The notes under the pieces: generated by a model
What the model was told of the DNA's origin: nothing
The model's database searches: none
The model's input: only the letters and a program-made list of their open reading frames with translations
Part shown: positions 22,689-33,005 of the stretch, in pieces
Position numbering within the stretch: the stretch's first letter is position 1
How the letters are laid out: each line of letters begins with the position of its first letter
Position numbers and translations under genes: made by a program
Source: Acanthamoeba lenticulata
Lineage: Eukaryota > Discosea > Longamoebia > Acanthamoebidae
DNA length: 64,000 nucleotides
Reading direction: 5' to 3'
Assembly: GCA_002179805.1 (NCBI GenBank)
Contig: NAVB01001751.1
Coordinates: 1 to 64,000 of the forward strand

Positions 22689-24194
22689 TTATTGGAGGGT
22701 GATCCACGAAGTGGCGGCGGCTGGCTTGCCGCCCGGTGGCGGCTGGGCCGGAGGCGCGCCTCGTCCCGCGCCTGTCGCTGGAGGGAAGCCACCCGCCGGG
22801 GCCCTGGCCCGCTGCAGCTGTGGCGGACCCGCCGGCCTCTTGGCCTGCATCACGATCATGATCCAGGTCGTCAATCAGCAGCATCTTCACCGACTACCAA
22901 AGCAACTTAGACATGTGGTGGAGGCGTGCCTGTGGAAGCACTTCGGGCGCGGCGGTGGCAAAGAACGGTCGGTAGTCGACTCGCTTCAAGTCCACCAACC
23001 TGGTCGTGATGATGATGATGAAGAAGATGATGGTGAGCAAGCAGCGGCATGAGCCAAAGAGGGATCACGTACGGCATGAGATAGTCGGCGAAGCTGTTGA
23101 TCTCCTCCGCGACGTTTGGAATCAGGTTCGAGTCTGCAGTAATGATGATGATGGCGATGATGGTGAGTTCAAGCTGTTCACGAGGAAAATGAAGATGAAG
23201 ATGAAGAGGAAAGGCTTCAGACGTGCCGTCGGTGCGGGCCGAGAGCTCGACGAACCAGGTGCCGGCCACGAGGGGCTCGGCCGTGGTGAGGTCGTCCCGG
23301 TCGACCACCTTCTTCACCTGCGTGACAGAGATGGTGACCTTGCGCTGCGTCTGGAACACGAACCCCTCCCGGATGAACTCAAACTGCGCCATCATCACCA
23401 TTACCATCACCGTCATCATCATCGTCGTCGTCGTTAGCGTAATCAACAGAGGCCATGAAGGGGATGGAGCGCGCGACAACCTGGAACTGGTAGCCCATGA
23501 GGCGGAGGAACTCGATGATGTTGTCGCTCACCTCCACGTCGGTCACGTTCCGCACGTTGGCCGCCATCTTCTCCCGCATCAGCGGCACGCTCAAGTAGTG
23601 CACGCTCCTGCTCGCCACCACCATCGCCATCATCATCAGCATCATCATCAGCATCATCATCGCCACCACCATCGTCACCATCAGCATCATCACCAGCACG
23701 AAGATGGGCCTTGTTCCGCACCAGGCGCCGACGGCCGGCGGGACGGGCCCCTGCTTGGAGGGCACCAGGCGGCAGCGGACGCGCAGCTCGTTGAAGGCCG
23801 GGGTCGGGTTGGTGGGCACGCCCAGCAGGGCCGCGGCCGCGGCGCCCACGGTCTGGGTCTGGGCCTGCGTGGCGAGCACCGAGGCCGGGGGCGGCGGGGC
23901 CTTGAACAGCATCTCGCGGTGGTGCAGGACCACGGGGGGCGCGGCGTAGTCATCGTCATCTTCAACCACGACAGCGGCCGAGGAGGATGAAGAAGAAGAA
24001 GATGTGCTGCCGGTACGACCTGCGCCTGCAGGGCCGCAGAGGCCGAGGAGGCGATCGAGCAGGGCCTCGTGCCGATCGAAACTGATCGCGCCTTCAAGAA
24101 AACACTCGTAAATCTTGCGAGCGCCTCCTTGTGCCCCGCCTGCCCCACCAGCCGGCCCGGCCGTCCCCTCCTTCATGGCCATCGCTGGCTGCAT
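22689..24194 (-). CDS. MED18: Mediator complex subunit 18
   Basis: Start ATG 24194. The N-terminus IYECFLEGAISFDRHEALLD matches Med18. Next come a Ser/Asp-rich insert, NELRVRCRLVPSK, VRNVTDVEVSDNIIEFLRLM and FIREGFVFQTQRKVTISVTQ, the paired beta-barrel strands of Med18, then LVDLKRVDYRPFF near the C-terminus. Med18 with Med20 forms the head-module lobe that contacts RNA polymerase II and TFIIB. Two 3' ends fit: a stop at 22894 after HHMSKLLW, or an in-frame donor in ATAAPE (near 22932) to a Pro/Gly/Ala-rich exon with good codon bias ending ATSWITLQ at 22689. I use the latter with reserve. One intron is a (CAT)n-rich microsatellite. Confidence 0.75.
23617..23697. repeat. Imperfect (CAT)n / (ATG)n microsatellite in MED18 intron
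   Basis: About 80 bases of cat/cac/cag triplets, read without a stop on the minus strand as a false Met/Val/Leu stretch (MMLMVTMVVAMMMLMM). It lies between the coding blocks VGAW and RSVHYLSV and is spliced out in the model. Similar triplet runs occur in neighbouring introns (23390-23440, 24620-24690, 25741-25760). Confidence 0.85.
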
Positions 24195-24291
24195 CTCTCT
24201 CCAGCTTTTGTTTGTATTTATTTTATTTTTAAAGTACTTTATCTTTTTGTTTTTTCGTTTTGATTTTTAAGTCGACACAAAAGCGCTCGGT

Positions 24292-24973
24292 TCATTGCTC
24301 GCTGGCGTCGATGATGACGTTGGTGAAGCCTTTGAGGTCGATCACGTCCTTGGGCGACAGCGGGATCCGCATCGACTCTGGGTCAATGGTTGTGAGGAAA
24401 CGACAAAGAAGATGAAGTGGAGAGAAGAGGATCTTGTTGTACCGGTCTTGGAGAGGTAGTTCTGCTTCTTGCTCACGTTCTGGGGCGTCGTCCGCAGGCT
24501 GTTCCACTGCTCCTTGTCCTCCTGGTAGAGGCGTGCGATCTCTTCGAGCTCCTGGATGACCACTTCGCACTCTGGCCGCTTGGCCGGCTCCGGGTCCCAA
24601 CACCGCTCTGCACCATCATCAGCGTGGTTGGCATCAACATCAGCCCAACATCATCTTCATCATCTTCATCATTATCCACCATAATCTTCATACCGATGAG
24701 CTGCTTGATGGGCGCCGGCATGGCCGAGGGGATCGTCGGTCGCAGGTGGTTCTTGGCCGCCTTGATGATCACTGCGTTGATTCGGGGCAGAGCCTCAGCC
24801 TACAGTGCACTGCGCGAGGCGAGGCGAGGCGAGGCGAGGCCAGGGAGGGATGAAAGCAGTGCGTACCCGTGTAGCCGAGCGTGACCTGCGGGTACTCGGA
24901 GTAGGGGCGCGCGTACTTGCCCGTCAGCACGCGCGAGAAGAGCTCCCACAGGATGATCGAGATACTGTTCGGG

Positions 24974-25005
<32 letters not shown>

Positions 25006-26380
25006 TTGTGAGGCCAAAAGCAAAGTAGGGGGAAGAAGAGGAGGAAGAGGACAGAACCTGTACACATCGGACTTGGTGGTGAATCGGGTGCCAAAGTATA
25101 ACTCTGGCGCGCAGTAGGCGTAGGTGCCCCGCATCTTCCCGAGTGTCACCGTTTCGGTGGGCGTGTCGAGCCGGCTCGCCCCAAAGTCGCACACCTTGAT
25201 CGTCCAATCGTTGTCCAGCTGCTCTCCCACGACATACAAGAAGAACGAAAGGAATTGAATAAATGAATAAATAAATATTAAAAATAAAATGGAAAATACC
25301 AAGAGGTTGGGACTCTTCAGGTCTCGGTGGTAGACCGGTGGGTCGAACCTGCGGCATAATCGTAAATAAAATGAAAAACATTAACAAAAAAAAAAATTGG
25401 GGTGGGATTACTTGTGGAGGTAGTTGATGGCCATGGCCAGCTCTTTGGCCCACTGCACGCGACAAGGATTGTAAGTGAGCATGCGAGCGATGATCATGAA
25501 GATGACAAGAGGGGGCGGATCAAAGTGAGAGGTACGGACCCGGAAGGATCGCTCCCAGGTGAGGTTGAAGGTCTCCTCGCTCATGACCTCGTAGAGCGAA
25601 CCGCGCATACAGTACTCCACCACGATGCACACCTGCGGCTCCACGCAGCTCCCGTAGAAGTAGAGGATGTACGGCGACCGCGCTTTGCTGTTCTCCGCGC
25701 CGTTTCATTCACCCAAGTGAGCTCATCAACATGGACCTGTCATCATCATCATCATCATTCGGATGCGCGCCGCACCTCATGATCTCGCACTCGTTCTCAA
25801 AATCCCGAAGCTGCTTGGCGTCCATCTCCTTGCCATCGCCCGCCGCCTGTTGTTCTGGTTTTGTTATCCACTGCTGGCCACACCAAGCACAATGAGAAGA
25901 AGGGCTAAGGAAGGAAAGACTGGTGCCTTAAGGATCTTGATAGCCACTTCCTTGCCCTTGTACCGCCCTGTGGTCCACAAGTCCGAACAGTCAGAGTCGT
26001 CTCAACGAATTAATCAATTACAAACATAAATAAATAAAAATAAAACAAGCCACAGGGAACACAACAGCGTGCGTTCGCTCTCAGGGGCGAGTGTGAGGAA
26101 CCCTTTCGTTCTTTCGTCGTTTCGTTCTTTTGTGGAAAGAGATGGGGGGTGCACACCTTTGTAGACTTGCGCTGAAGTGCCCGTGCCTAGTCGATCTGTA
26201 AACTCAATCTCGTTGGGGTCGATGCGCCACTGCAAGAACAAGAGTGATGTGAGGAAGATGCAGTGAGGCGAAAGAAAGGAAGCCCATGAACAAGAGGTAA
26301 CAAGTAGCACCACGTACTGATTCATCATCGGGAGCAACAGGGGTGCCGTCGCCTGAAATCTGCTTCCCCTTGTTGAACAT
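24292..26380 (-). CDS. Tyrosine-kinase-like (TKL) protein kinase
   Basis: Start ATG 26380 (MFNKGKQISGDGTPVAPDDE), the first Met after an in-frame stop. Kinase motifs in order: glycine loop DRLGTGTSAQVYKG; VAIK/KILK with the lysine; alpha-C Glu in FENECEIM; hinge VVEYCMRGSLYEVM; catalytic loop YHRDLKSPNLL; CDFGASRL; activation segment TLGKMRGTYAYCAPEL; WELFSRVLTGKYARP; and ERCWDPEPAKRPECEVVIQE. HRDLKSPN and the W-x-P-x-x-RP end are typical of the TKL group abundant in amoebae. All catalytic residues are present, so it should be active, probably on Ser/Thr. There are at least nine exons. The protein is almost only a kinase domain plus a short tail. Substrates are unknown. Confidence 0.85.
24816..24840. 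repeat. (GAGGC)n pentanucleotide microsatellite
   Basis: Five tandem copies of a GAGGC-type unit in an intron of the TKL kinase gene. Confidence 0.85.
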
Positions 26381-26631
26381 CTCGTGTAGCACTCGATCTT
26401 GTGTAGAGATATGAAATCCCTTCCTTCACACTTTGTAAATGGAGACAGATTTTGGCAGAGCAAGATGGAAGTAGCGACGGGGTGTTCGGTGCCTCAGTCC
26501 AAGCGTTGTGAATCAAACAAAAAATAAACGTAGAAAACCAAGCAGGTTGCTACGTCACGGAGGTAACAGAATGGTATTTCATTTTCCGTGTTTCATTTTA
26601 TATTTTTATCTCGCCTGATCAGTTCGCAAAG

Positions 26632-27661
26632 ATGGAGACCGCCACCAACTCCAAGTTCAAGGTCTCAATCAAGGTGATTTCAGACAATGTGTGCCCATGG
26701 TACTTCCAACACAGTGCCAAGGTGTAGATGGCTGGTGAGCTCAAGTGTTGCATTCAATTTTGCAGGTGCTTCATTGGCAAGAGGCGACTTGAGCAGGCCA
26801 TTGCCCGACACTCAGATCAGTACGAATTTGAGGTACGCATGTCCGAGCACAGTATGCCTTTAGCAGGGCCTCACGCGACTCGCATCTGCAGGTCAAGTGG
26901 CTGCCGTTCATCTTGCACCCTGCTCTGCCTCGCGAAGGCGTGGACAAGCGCGCCTACCACCAGCAGAAGCTCGGCAACCGCGCCGAGGCCATGTTCGCCC
27001 ACACCAAGGCCGCCGGTATCTCTCTTGCCCGCCCCTGTGCGCAGGAGCTTCTGTGTTGACACAGACGGGGCGCCAGGCAAGGAGGTAGGCATCGACTTCT
27101 CCGAGGACGGAACGCTCAACAACACTGTGGACTCGCACCGGCTGCTGGCCTACGCCGACCGTCAGGGCAAGCAGGGCGCGGTACCTCCCTCAGAGACCGC
27201 GACTTCCATGCTCGTCGGCCTGCTGACACCACTACATGTGGTTGCCAACTGTTGTAACAGGTTATGGAGGGCCTCTTCCGAGCGCACTTTGAGCAGGGCC
27301 GGAACATTGGTTCCATCGACGTGCTCGCCGCCATCGCCAAGGACGCGGGCCTCGACGAGGCCCAAGTGCGGGTGCGTCCTCACCGTCGCCCACAATCAAT
27401 GCTCATACGGCGTCCTCATCATCACCACGGCCAAACCAGACGTACCTGGCGAGTGAGGAGGACCTCGACTGGGTGATCACCATCGACCTCTTCTGGAAGG
27501 AGCAGCAGACCGAAGGCCTCCCCTTCTTTGTCTTCAACGACAGGATCAGCTTCGCGGGCGGGCAGGCGCCCGAGGTGTTTGGCCAGGTCTTTAACGCCCT
27601 CAAGCAGCAGGCCGAGGCCGAGTCTGCCGCTTCGGCGCAGCAGTCTGGAACCTCTGCGTAA
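26632..27661 (+). CDS. FrnE/DsbA-like thiol oxidoreductase, Cys form
   Basis: Start ATG 26632. Six exons. The redox motif Cys21-Pro-Trp-Cys24 follows VSIKVISDN; its Trp codon is split by the first intron (TG|G, GTACTT donor at 26700). CFIGKRRLEQA, KWLPFILHPALPREGVDK, DFSEDGTLNNTVDSHRLLAY, LFRAHFEQGRNIGSIDVL and DLFWKEQQTEGLPFFVFND match the FrnE-type DSBA-like thioredoxin family (2-hydroxychromene-2-carboxylate isomerase relatives), cytosolic disulfide oxidoreductases. The cis-Pro is in GLPFFVFND. No signal peptide. It is a clear paralogue of the gene at 33006-34078, with the same first-intron position, but there the first Cys codon is TGA. The Ala/Gln/Ser tail is variable. It shares a 250-base divergent promoter with the TKL kinase. 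Confidence 0.85.
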
Positions 27662-27751
27662 GCCAAGTAAAACGCCTGACGTCGTCCTCGTTGATCAATC
27701 CGCAAACTCGTCTGTACATCTCTCGCCGTGGTCGTCGGTGGCGTTCCTTCC

Positions 27752-30248
27752 TTACGTGCTGGTGTAGGCTTCAGGCGGCAGAACGATGAAGGAAGACGCG
27801 TCGAGCTTGAGCACCGATGGCGGCAGCCTCAGGTCGCTGCAGTAGCTCTGCGCACAGACAATCACACACCCACTAGTGTCAGGCTCAAGGAGCGATGAGG
27901 AGGAGACGTGGCATGCGGCGTTCGTACCAACGCAAAGACGATGGCGCCGGGGCCCCAGTGCTGCACGTAGCGGTCGGCCTGCTTGTTCATCGATTTGTTG
28001 GACAGCTGCAGCCGTGCACAAGAGCGCCATCATGTCAGCTGAAGCCAGCAAAGAGAGGAGGAAGAGGAGGAGACTGCACCGCAATGTCGGACGCGCCGTA
28101 GTAGTTCTTGGCGTCGATCCAGCGCACCTGCTGGCCGTTTATGCGCACGTCGTCGAGCAGCACAAAGTCTGCAACAAAGGTGGATTGGTTAGACCACAGA
28201 GCGCCAGCACATGGTAATTGCAGCAACATGTACCGGGCGTGCAGAGGACGCTGTTAAACAGGTGGCTTTGCTCTGTTAAAACACAAAAACACAAAACAGG
28301 CCAATCATTGGTGAACAAGATGATGGCAGAGGCAGGCGAGTGATGAGAGCAGTATCGCACCTGCGGTCAGCTCGTTCTGGCGCTTGAATCGAATCCGCTG
28401 GGACCGGAGGAATTGCTCCACGGCCTCCTCGAACCTGCCCATCAGCAATCAACCCAGAGCTTATGAGCGCGCGGACAGTGAGGTGAGGAGGGAACGGGGA
28501 GGAGACGGCACTGATCAGCGTTGGCCAGTTGGTCAGGCCGCTTGTCGGTGGTGATGGTGTCGGCCTCGCGCGCCTTCTGCAGCTCTTCGAGATCACTGGA
28601 GAGCAGCCATTTGTCATGAGCCGACCTCCATGAGCGCATTCGCGCGGCATGAACGCGGAGGAGGCCACCGTACCGTGGCGTGCACGGGGCCTTCACGACG
28701 CCAGAGCCCATCAACTCTTTCAACTGCGCCTTGGACAAACCGCGCGCCGTGAGTACAGCTCGGAAGAGGGCCTGTGCACACGCGAGCCACATAAGCGATG
28801 AGCCTTTGGGTTCGACAGTAACGTCACTGTAGGACTAGCGCCATGACGTACGACAGGCGGGAAGTCAGTCTCGGACGAGAGAGCAACGATGGACTCGCCC
28901 GCCTGGTAGCGCTTCACCAGCACTTGCGCTATATGTGCAAAACGTTTTGAAAAAACGTCGTCAGCCACGTCGTGCTCTCATTTCTGTGCAGAGATCCTTA
29001 CCTTGTCGCTGGACCTTCCAGTGCGACTCGCAGGCTTGCTGCGTTTTCAGCCTATTGCCCCCACGAATCTCAGTGTGAGAACTGGACGCGACAACGTACG
29101 CAGACGAGCGAATGAACGCACCAGAACGAATAGGAATAGAGCTGTGGGGCTGTCATGAGGCCGGTCGAGGCCAGCCGCTCGATCTTCTGCTTGATCACCT
29201 TCGACTGCGTGAGTGACGCCCAATACCCCCGGGTGTACTGCTGAAGCAGTGGCTTGGCACTGCGCTGCGTATCTGGCGGCACCGGGCGCTCCGTGGGCCA
29301 CACCACAGTCCGCTGAACCAGCTGTACCCACACAACAAATGAATTTTAAAATATAAAAACGTAAAGATTTCGAAAAAAAACAATAAAAAAAACAAGAATA
29401 AACCTTGATGGGACTCTTAATGACGTTGCTTGGGGCGTCTAGGTGGAGCGTGATAGCTGAGAGCCAGTCAACGTTCTCTTCGTTGTCGTCTTTCTGCTGT
29501 GCGGCCTTGCTTCGCTTGTTGCTCTTTGTAGTCGCCGAGCCGTCATCGTTCTCGTGCTTGTCCTCATTCTCCTGATGATGGGTCTCTTCCTCTTCTTCCT
29601 CCTCTTCGAGAGATTGTCGTTTTCTCTTCCCCTTCTTCCTACGCTCCTGCTCGAGGTCTGCGGCGCCCTTTTCATGCTGGGGTGCGAGTTTCCTCCTCTT
29701 AGGCGGGCGCTTGCTTGGTTCGGCTGTTGTTTCTTCGTCGCTCGTCGTGATGTGGATCACCTCGACCACAGGCGCCTCAGCTGGGACGGGCTTCTTTTTG
29801 TTGTTGGCGGGCTGGTACTTGGGCTTGGGCTGTGCTGCTTCCCTTTGCCGCTTCTTAGTGGCCTCGCCCACTTTCGCCTTCGAAGGCTTGGCTTCGTCTG
29901 GAAGGGCTGAAGCGTGCTGGCCTGCATGCACCACACCAGGAGGTGTGACCACAAGGAGAAAGAGAAAACGGAGTGCGGGAGGAACGCACTGCTGGCCGGG
30001 GAGAGGCTGCGGTAGAACTGGAAGTAGTGCTGCTTTCTGTCCACAACCGGCGTGCCCCGGTTCGAGGCCTCCCTGGTGGCGCCTTTGGCCTTGACCTTGC
30101 TCGCTGCTTGCGGTGGGCGCTTGGTTGGCTTTGATGAAGTCGTCGTTGGCGGGGTCTTGGGACCGCCCACACTTGGTGGGCGGGGATTCCTCCTGCGTCT
30201 ACGAGGCGGACCAACGAGCTTCTCTCCCTTCTCCTTCACTTGTTCCAT
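27752..30248 (-). CDS. CDIN1: CDIN1-like PD-(D/E)XK nuclease with long N-terminal extension
   Basis: The C-terminal half follows animal CDIN1 (C15orf41): VLVKRYQAGESIVALSSE, ALFRAVLTARGLSKAQLKE, QFLRSQRIRFKRQNELTAE, TPDFVLLDDV, VRWIDAKNYYG and YVQHWGPGAIVFAL. TPDF plus the D-A-K of WIDAKNYYG form the PD-(D/E)XK active site, so it looks catalytically intact. Human CDIN1 binds codanin-1, which is linked to histone import and erythroid nuclear structure. Ahead of it come roughly 200-290 residues of Lys/Arg/Glu/Pro-rich sequence (30248-29420) with nuclear-signal-like runs (RRRRRNPRPP, KRPPKRRKLAPQ), absent from animal CDIN1. In the model these exons join in frame through TVVWPTERPVPPDTQ and YSYSFW. 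Start ATG 30248; stop TAA. Confidence 0.75.
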
Positions 30249-30425
30249 CAGGAATCCTGCAAGATGCCGGAGATGGCTCAATCTTGTAGCCGTTGCTTGA
30301 TCCAAAAAATGAACAAAAAAAAATAAAATAAAAAATATTTCGGTTTTTTTAGATGTTTCGTTTTTTTAAACCAAACGGGTCGTCTGTACACCACGAGGCC
30401 GAAAGATAACCACGAAGAAGAGGGA

Positions 30426-32441
30426 TCAGCCCATGTTGTGCCGCAGCGAGTAGTCCGCATGGACGACGTCGAACGCCGAGCCGGGACCCTCCTCCTGCAC
30501 GGGACTCCGGCTGAACACCGCTCCATCGCCGCTCACGCTCACCCGCCGCTTGGCCACGATGTTCATCGCGCCGGTGGCTGGCGCTGGCGTCGGCAGAGGA
30601 ACCGCAGCGGCTGCCGTCTTGGTGCCGTCATGCTCGCCGCCTCGGTCCATGGTCAGGGCGGTCATCGTCGGGTGATTGGTCGGGGCCGGCGTGGGACCAT
30701 CGTCGGCCACGAGGGGCCGCGGGGAGCCGATGGTGTCGCTGATGCCGCCGCCTCCTCCTTTCTCATCGCCGCGGGGCGAGAACAGCTGACGCGCCACCGG
30801 GCGGGACGCGGACGAGGCGCCGCCGCCGGGGGCGGTTGCCGCGGCCGCGCCGGGAACGGGCTGCCCTGTGGCGGCGGCGCCCACCAGCGACGTCCCTCGA
30901 CCGCGCGCCGGCATTGAAGGTGAGGTCGACGTCGAGGCGCTCCGGCTGCTTGCACCGCCTCCGGTCTGTACATCGCTCAACGACGGCGCCGCCTTGTAGA
31001 ACACCGTCGTCACGAATTTTTCCTGCCAGTAGTATCAAAATAAAATTCATATAAGTAATTATAAAAAGGGCGAGTGTAAGAGGTGTGAAGGAGGCAGACG
31101 AACGCGGTAGCGCTGAGTAGTGCCAAGGATGAGGATTTCGCGCTTGTGGTCGTCCTCGTGCTTGCGAAAGTAGAGGTGGTTAAGCATCACGTGGTTGGGC
31201 AGAGGCAGCACCGTCGGGTCATCTGGAGTAGAAATGTTGTATTGTAAATCAAATATTGGGATAAGAATAATCATCATAAGAATTGTTTCGTTGTGTGGAG
31301 AACGTGCCTGTGGCGATGTTGAGGACGGCACGCGTGCCCAGGAGGTGGGGCGGCAGGACAGGCGGCTCGTCGGGCTTCTTCTTCGGGGCGCCGGGCGCAG
31401 AAGGCGCGGCGAGGTCCTGCGGTTCATCAAACATGTCGTTGAACTTGATCACATCCGGTATCTCCTGCGTGTAGCTGCCCGGCGGCGATCCACGTCCTGT
31501 CCAGTACATGAACATCATCAAACACGGTCAGACTTACCACCTCTCAAGCGGCAGACCATGTCGGTGTTAATAAGGATGAAGAGGACGAAGCACCGAGAGC
31601 ATTGTTCCTGGACTGGCCCAGCCGGAACTCCTTGATCTCCATGCAGTTGTTGAGGTTGCCGCGCGAGTCCGTCGCCACGGGCTGGTCGGCCGCGTGTGTC
31701 CACTTCCCGTCGACAATGAACTTGTACCTGCGCGCCGCACGCGTGTTGGTCCCACGCGAGCAATGAAGAGAAGGTCGATGATGTGTACTGGTGGACGCCT
31801 GGCGGGAGATCGATGATGGCCGTGAAGTCGTGCTCGCTACGATTGAGCGGGATCACGCCCTGCCAGTTATTCCAGGTGCCTAGACCAGACCCGCCAAGCC
31901 ACAACAACAAGGAGGTCAACAACAACAACAACAGCAACAACCAAGGCTGCGCCAAGACTTTTGTGCGTGGCGTGGGGCGTGTTGATACCGGTGACGGCCA
32001 CGTTCTTGCCTCCGTGGGTCCAGGTGAACACGGTGGCCACACGCTCCTGGCCTGTGGGCACCGGACCGGACGGCGAGACGCACATGTTGACGCCTCCGGA
32101 GAAGGGCGCGACCGGGACGGACATCGGCTGCGACGCGTTCGCAATGGGCGTGGGCGGCGTGGCGGCATGACGGCCTCCTCCGACGGAACGCGGTTCTGCG
32201 GCCAACAATAGAGAGTCAGTAGAGGAGAGAGAAGGACTATCAGCCTGTGCAGACTGTGATGGACGTGTAGTGGGGGAGGGAGTTTCCAACCGCGGATAGG
32301 AGAGCGTGGGCTGTGCGGTGGGCTGCTGTCGGGTGTCTCGGGTGGGCTTGTTGGAGGGCTGATGAAGTAGGAGCGCAGGCTGGCCCTGGCAGGTGTGCCG
32401 CCGGCTGTGCCCACCCCTGGCTTCGACGCGCCCATTCCCAT
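30426..32441 (-). CDS. PRKAB: AMPK beta subunit (CBM48 + ASC domain)
   Basis: Start ATG 32441 (MGMGASKPGVG): Gly2 with Ser6 fits N-myristoylation, as in AMPK beta; the Met two codons later would lose Ser6. Order: Ser/Pro-rich head; carbohydrate-binding CBM48 (FTWTHGGKNVAVTG, then WNNWQGVIPLNRSEHDFTAI, KFIVDGKWTHAADQPVATD, RGNLNN); and the ASC domain that binds alpha and gamma (PPVLPPHLLGTRAVLNIAT, LPLPNHVMLNHLYFRK, TTQRYRVREKFVTTVFYK). In known beta subunits the protein ends here; this one goes on for about 170 residues of Gly/Ala/Ser/Pro-rich sequence (30990-30426), closing with DYSLRHNMG. Role: scaffold and glycogen sensor of the energy-stress kinase. Confidence 0.85.
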
Positions 32442-32870
32442 CGTGCACCTAGGGGAAGGGGGTGAAGTTTAGAATCTTGGGCCTTCCCCCATTAAATAAA
32501 CAAATCTTTGTGCTCAATCACAAGCACTTCCACGCACCCGATCTAAAGCAAAGGAGTAGTTGCGATGTCAAGCCGCGGTATGAATGTCAATCAGCGGCTG
32601 TCAATTTTTTACTCTTTTCTTTGGTGTTTTTGTTTTTATTTCAAACAATAACGCCGTGCGTTGTTTCGGTCCATGTGCGAAAGGCGAGGAGATAGGCCCA
32701 TTGCCAGCTAAGGCGATCTGCTACAAGGTGGCGATGAACACTATCTGTAGAAAAGTACAGCAGTTGTAAAAAGATTTGTGTGTAAGGTTTTATATATTGC
32801 TCTCGGCTCCCAAACCGCGGCCACACACGTAGAGGGCGTGCAGAGGGCTGTGGACGTCCGTGCGCTGCGG
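32442..32870. other. AMPK beta upstream region
   Basis: Between the AMPK beta start and the SECIS candidate of the next gene. On the minus strand a TATATAAAA motif (32788-32796) lies about 350 bases above the AMPK beta ATG and could be its TATA box if the 5' UTR is long. No coding signal seen. Confidence 0.4.
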
Positions 32871-32927
32871 CGTCAGGCTGGTCTGCCCCTCCTCGCCGAG
32901 GAGAGATTTACAGGCCCGCCTTCATGT
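32871..32927 (-). promoter_or_regulatory. Candidate eukaryotic SECIS element (form II) in the 3' UTR of the Sec-type FrnE gene
   Basis: On the minus strand, 81 bases past the TAA stop, the sequence has the full SECIS layout. 5' quartet strand ATGA (32925-32922); 12 bases AGGCGGGCCTGT (32921-32910); unpaired AAA (32909-32907); a mini-stem CTCCTC/GAGGAG closed by GGC (32902-32888); and 3' quartet strand TGAC (32875-32872). The 12-base arm pairs with the strand just before TGAC (GGC/GCC, GG/CC, CTG/CAG plus a T.G, two mismatches). The quartet gives the tandem G.A/A.G pairs, and AAA sits opposite nothing in the apical bulge with an extra mini-stem above it, which is form II. The spacing between quartet and AAA (12) is inside the usual range. 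Seen directly; function is inference. Confidence 0.75.
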
Positions 32928-33005
32928 GAACGCAACGAACGACCCGACCGACGCACGCCCACCGACGTGTGTTGCCGCGGGTGAGACACAGAAGCAAGCT
33001 ACACC

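Noticed and set aside
23379..23720. Met/His-rich peptides around the (CAT)n tract
   Set aside because: Translated microsatellite inside MED18 introns.
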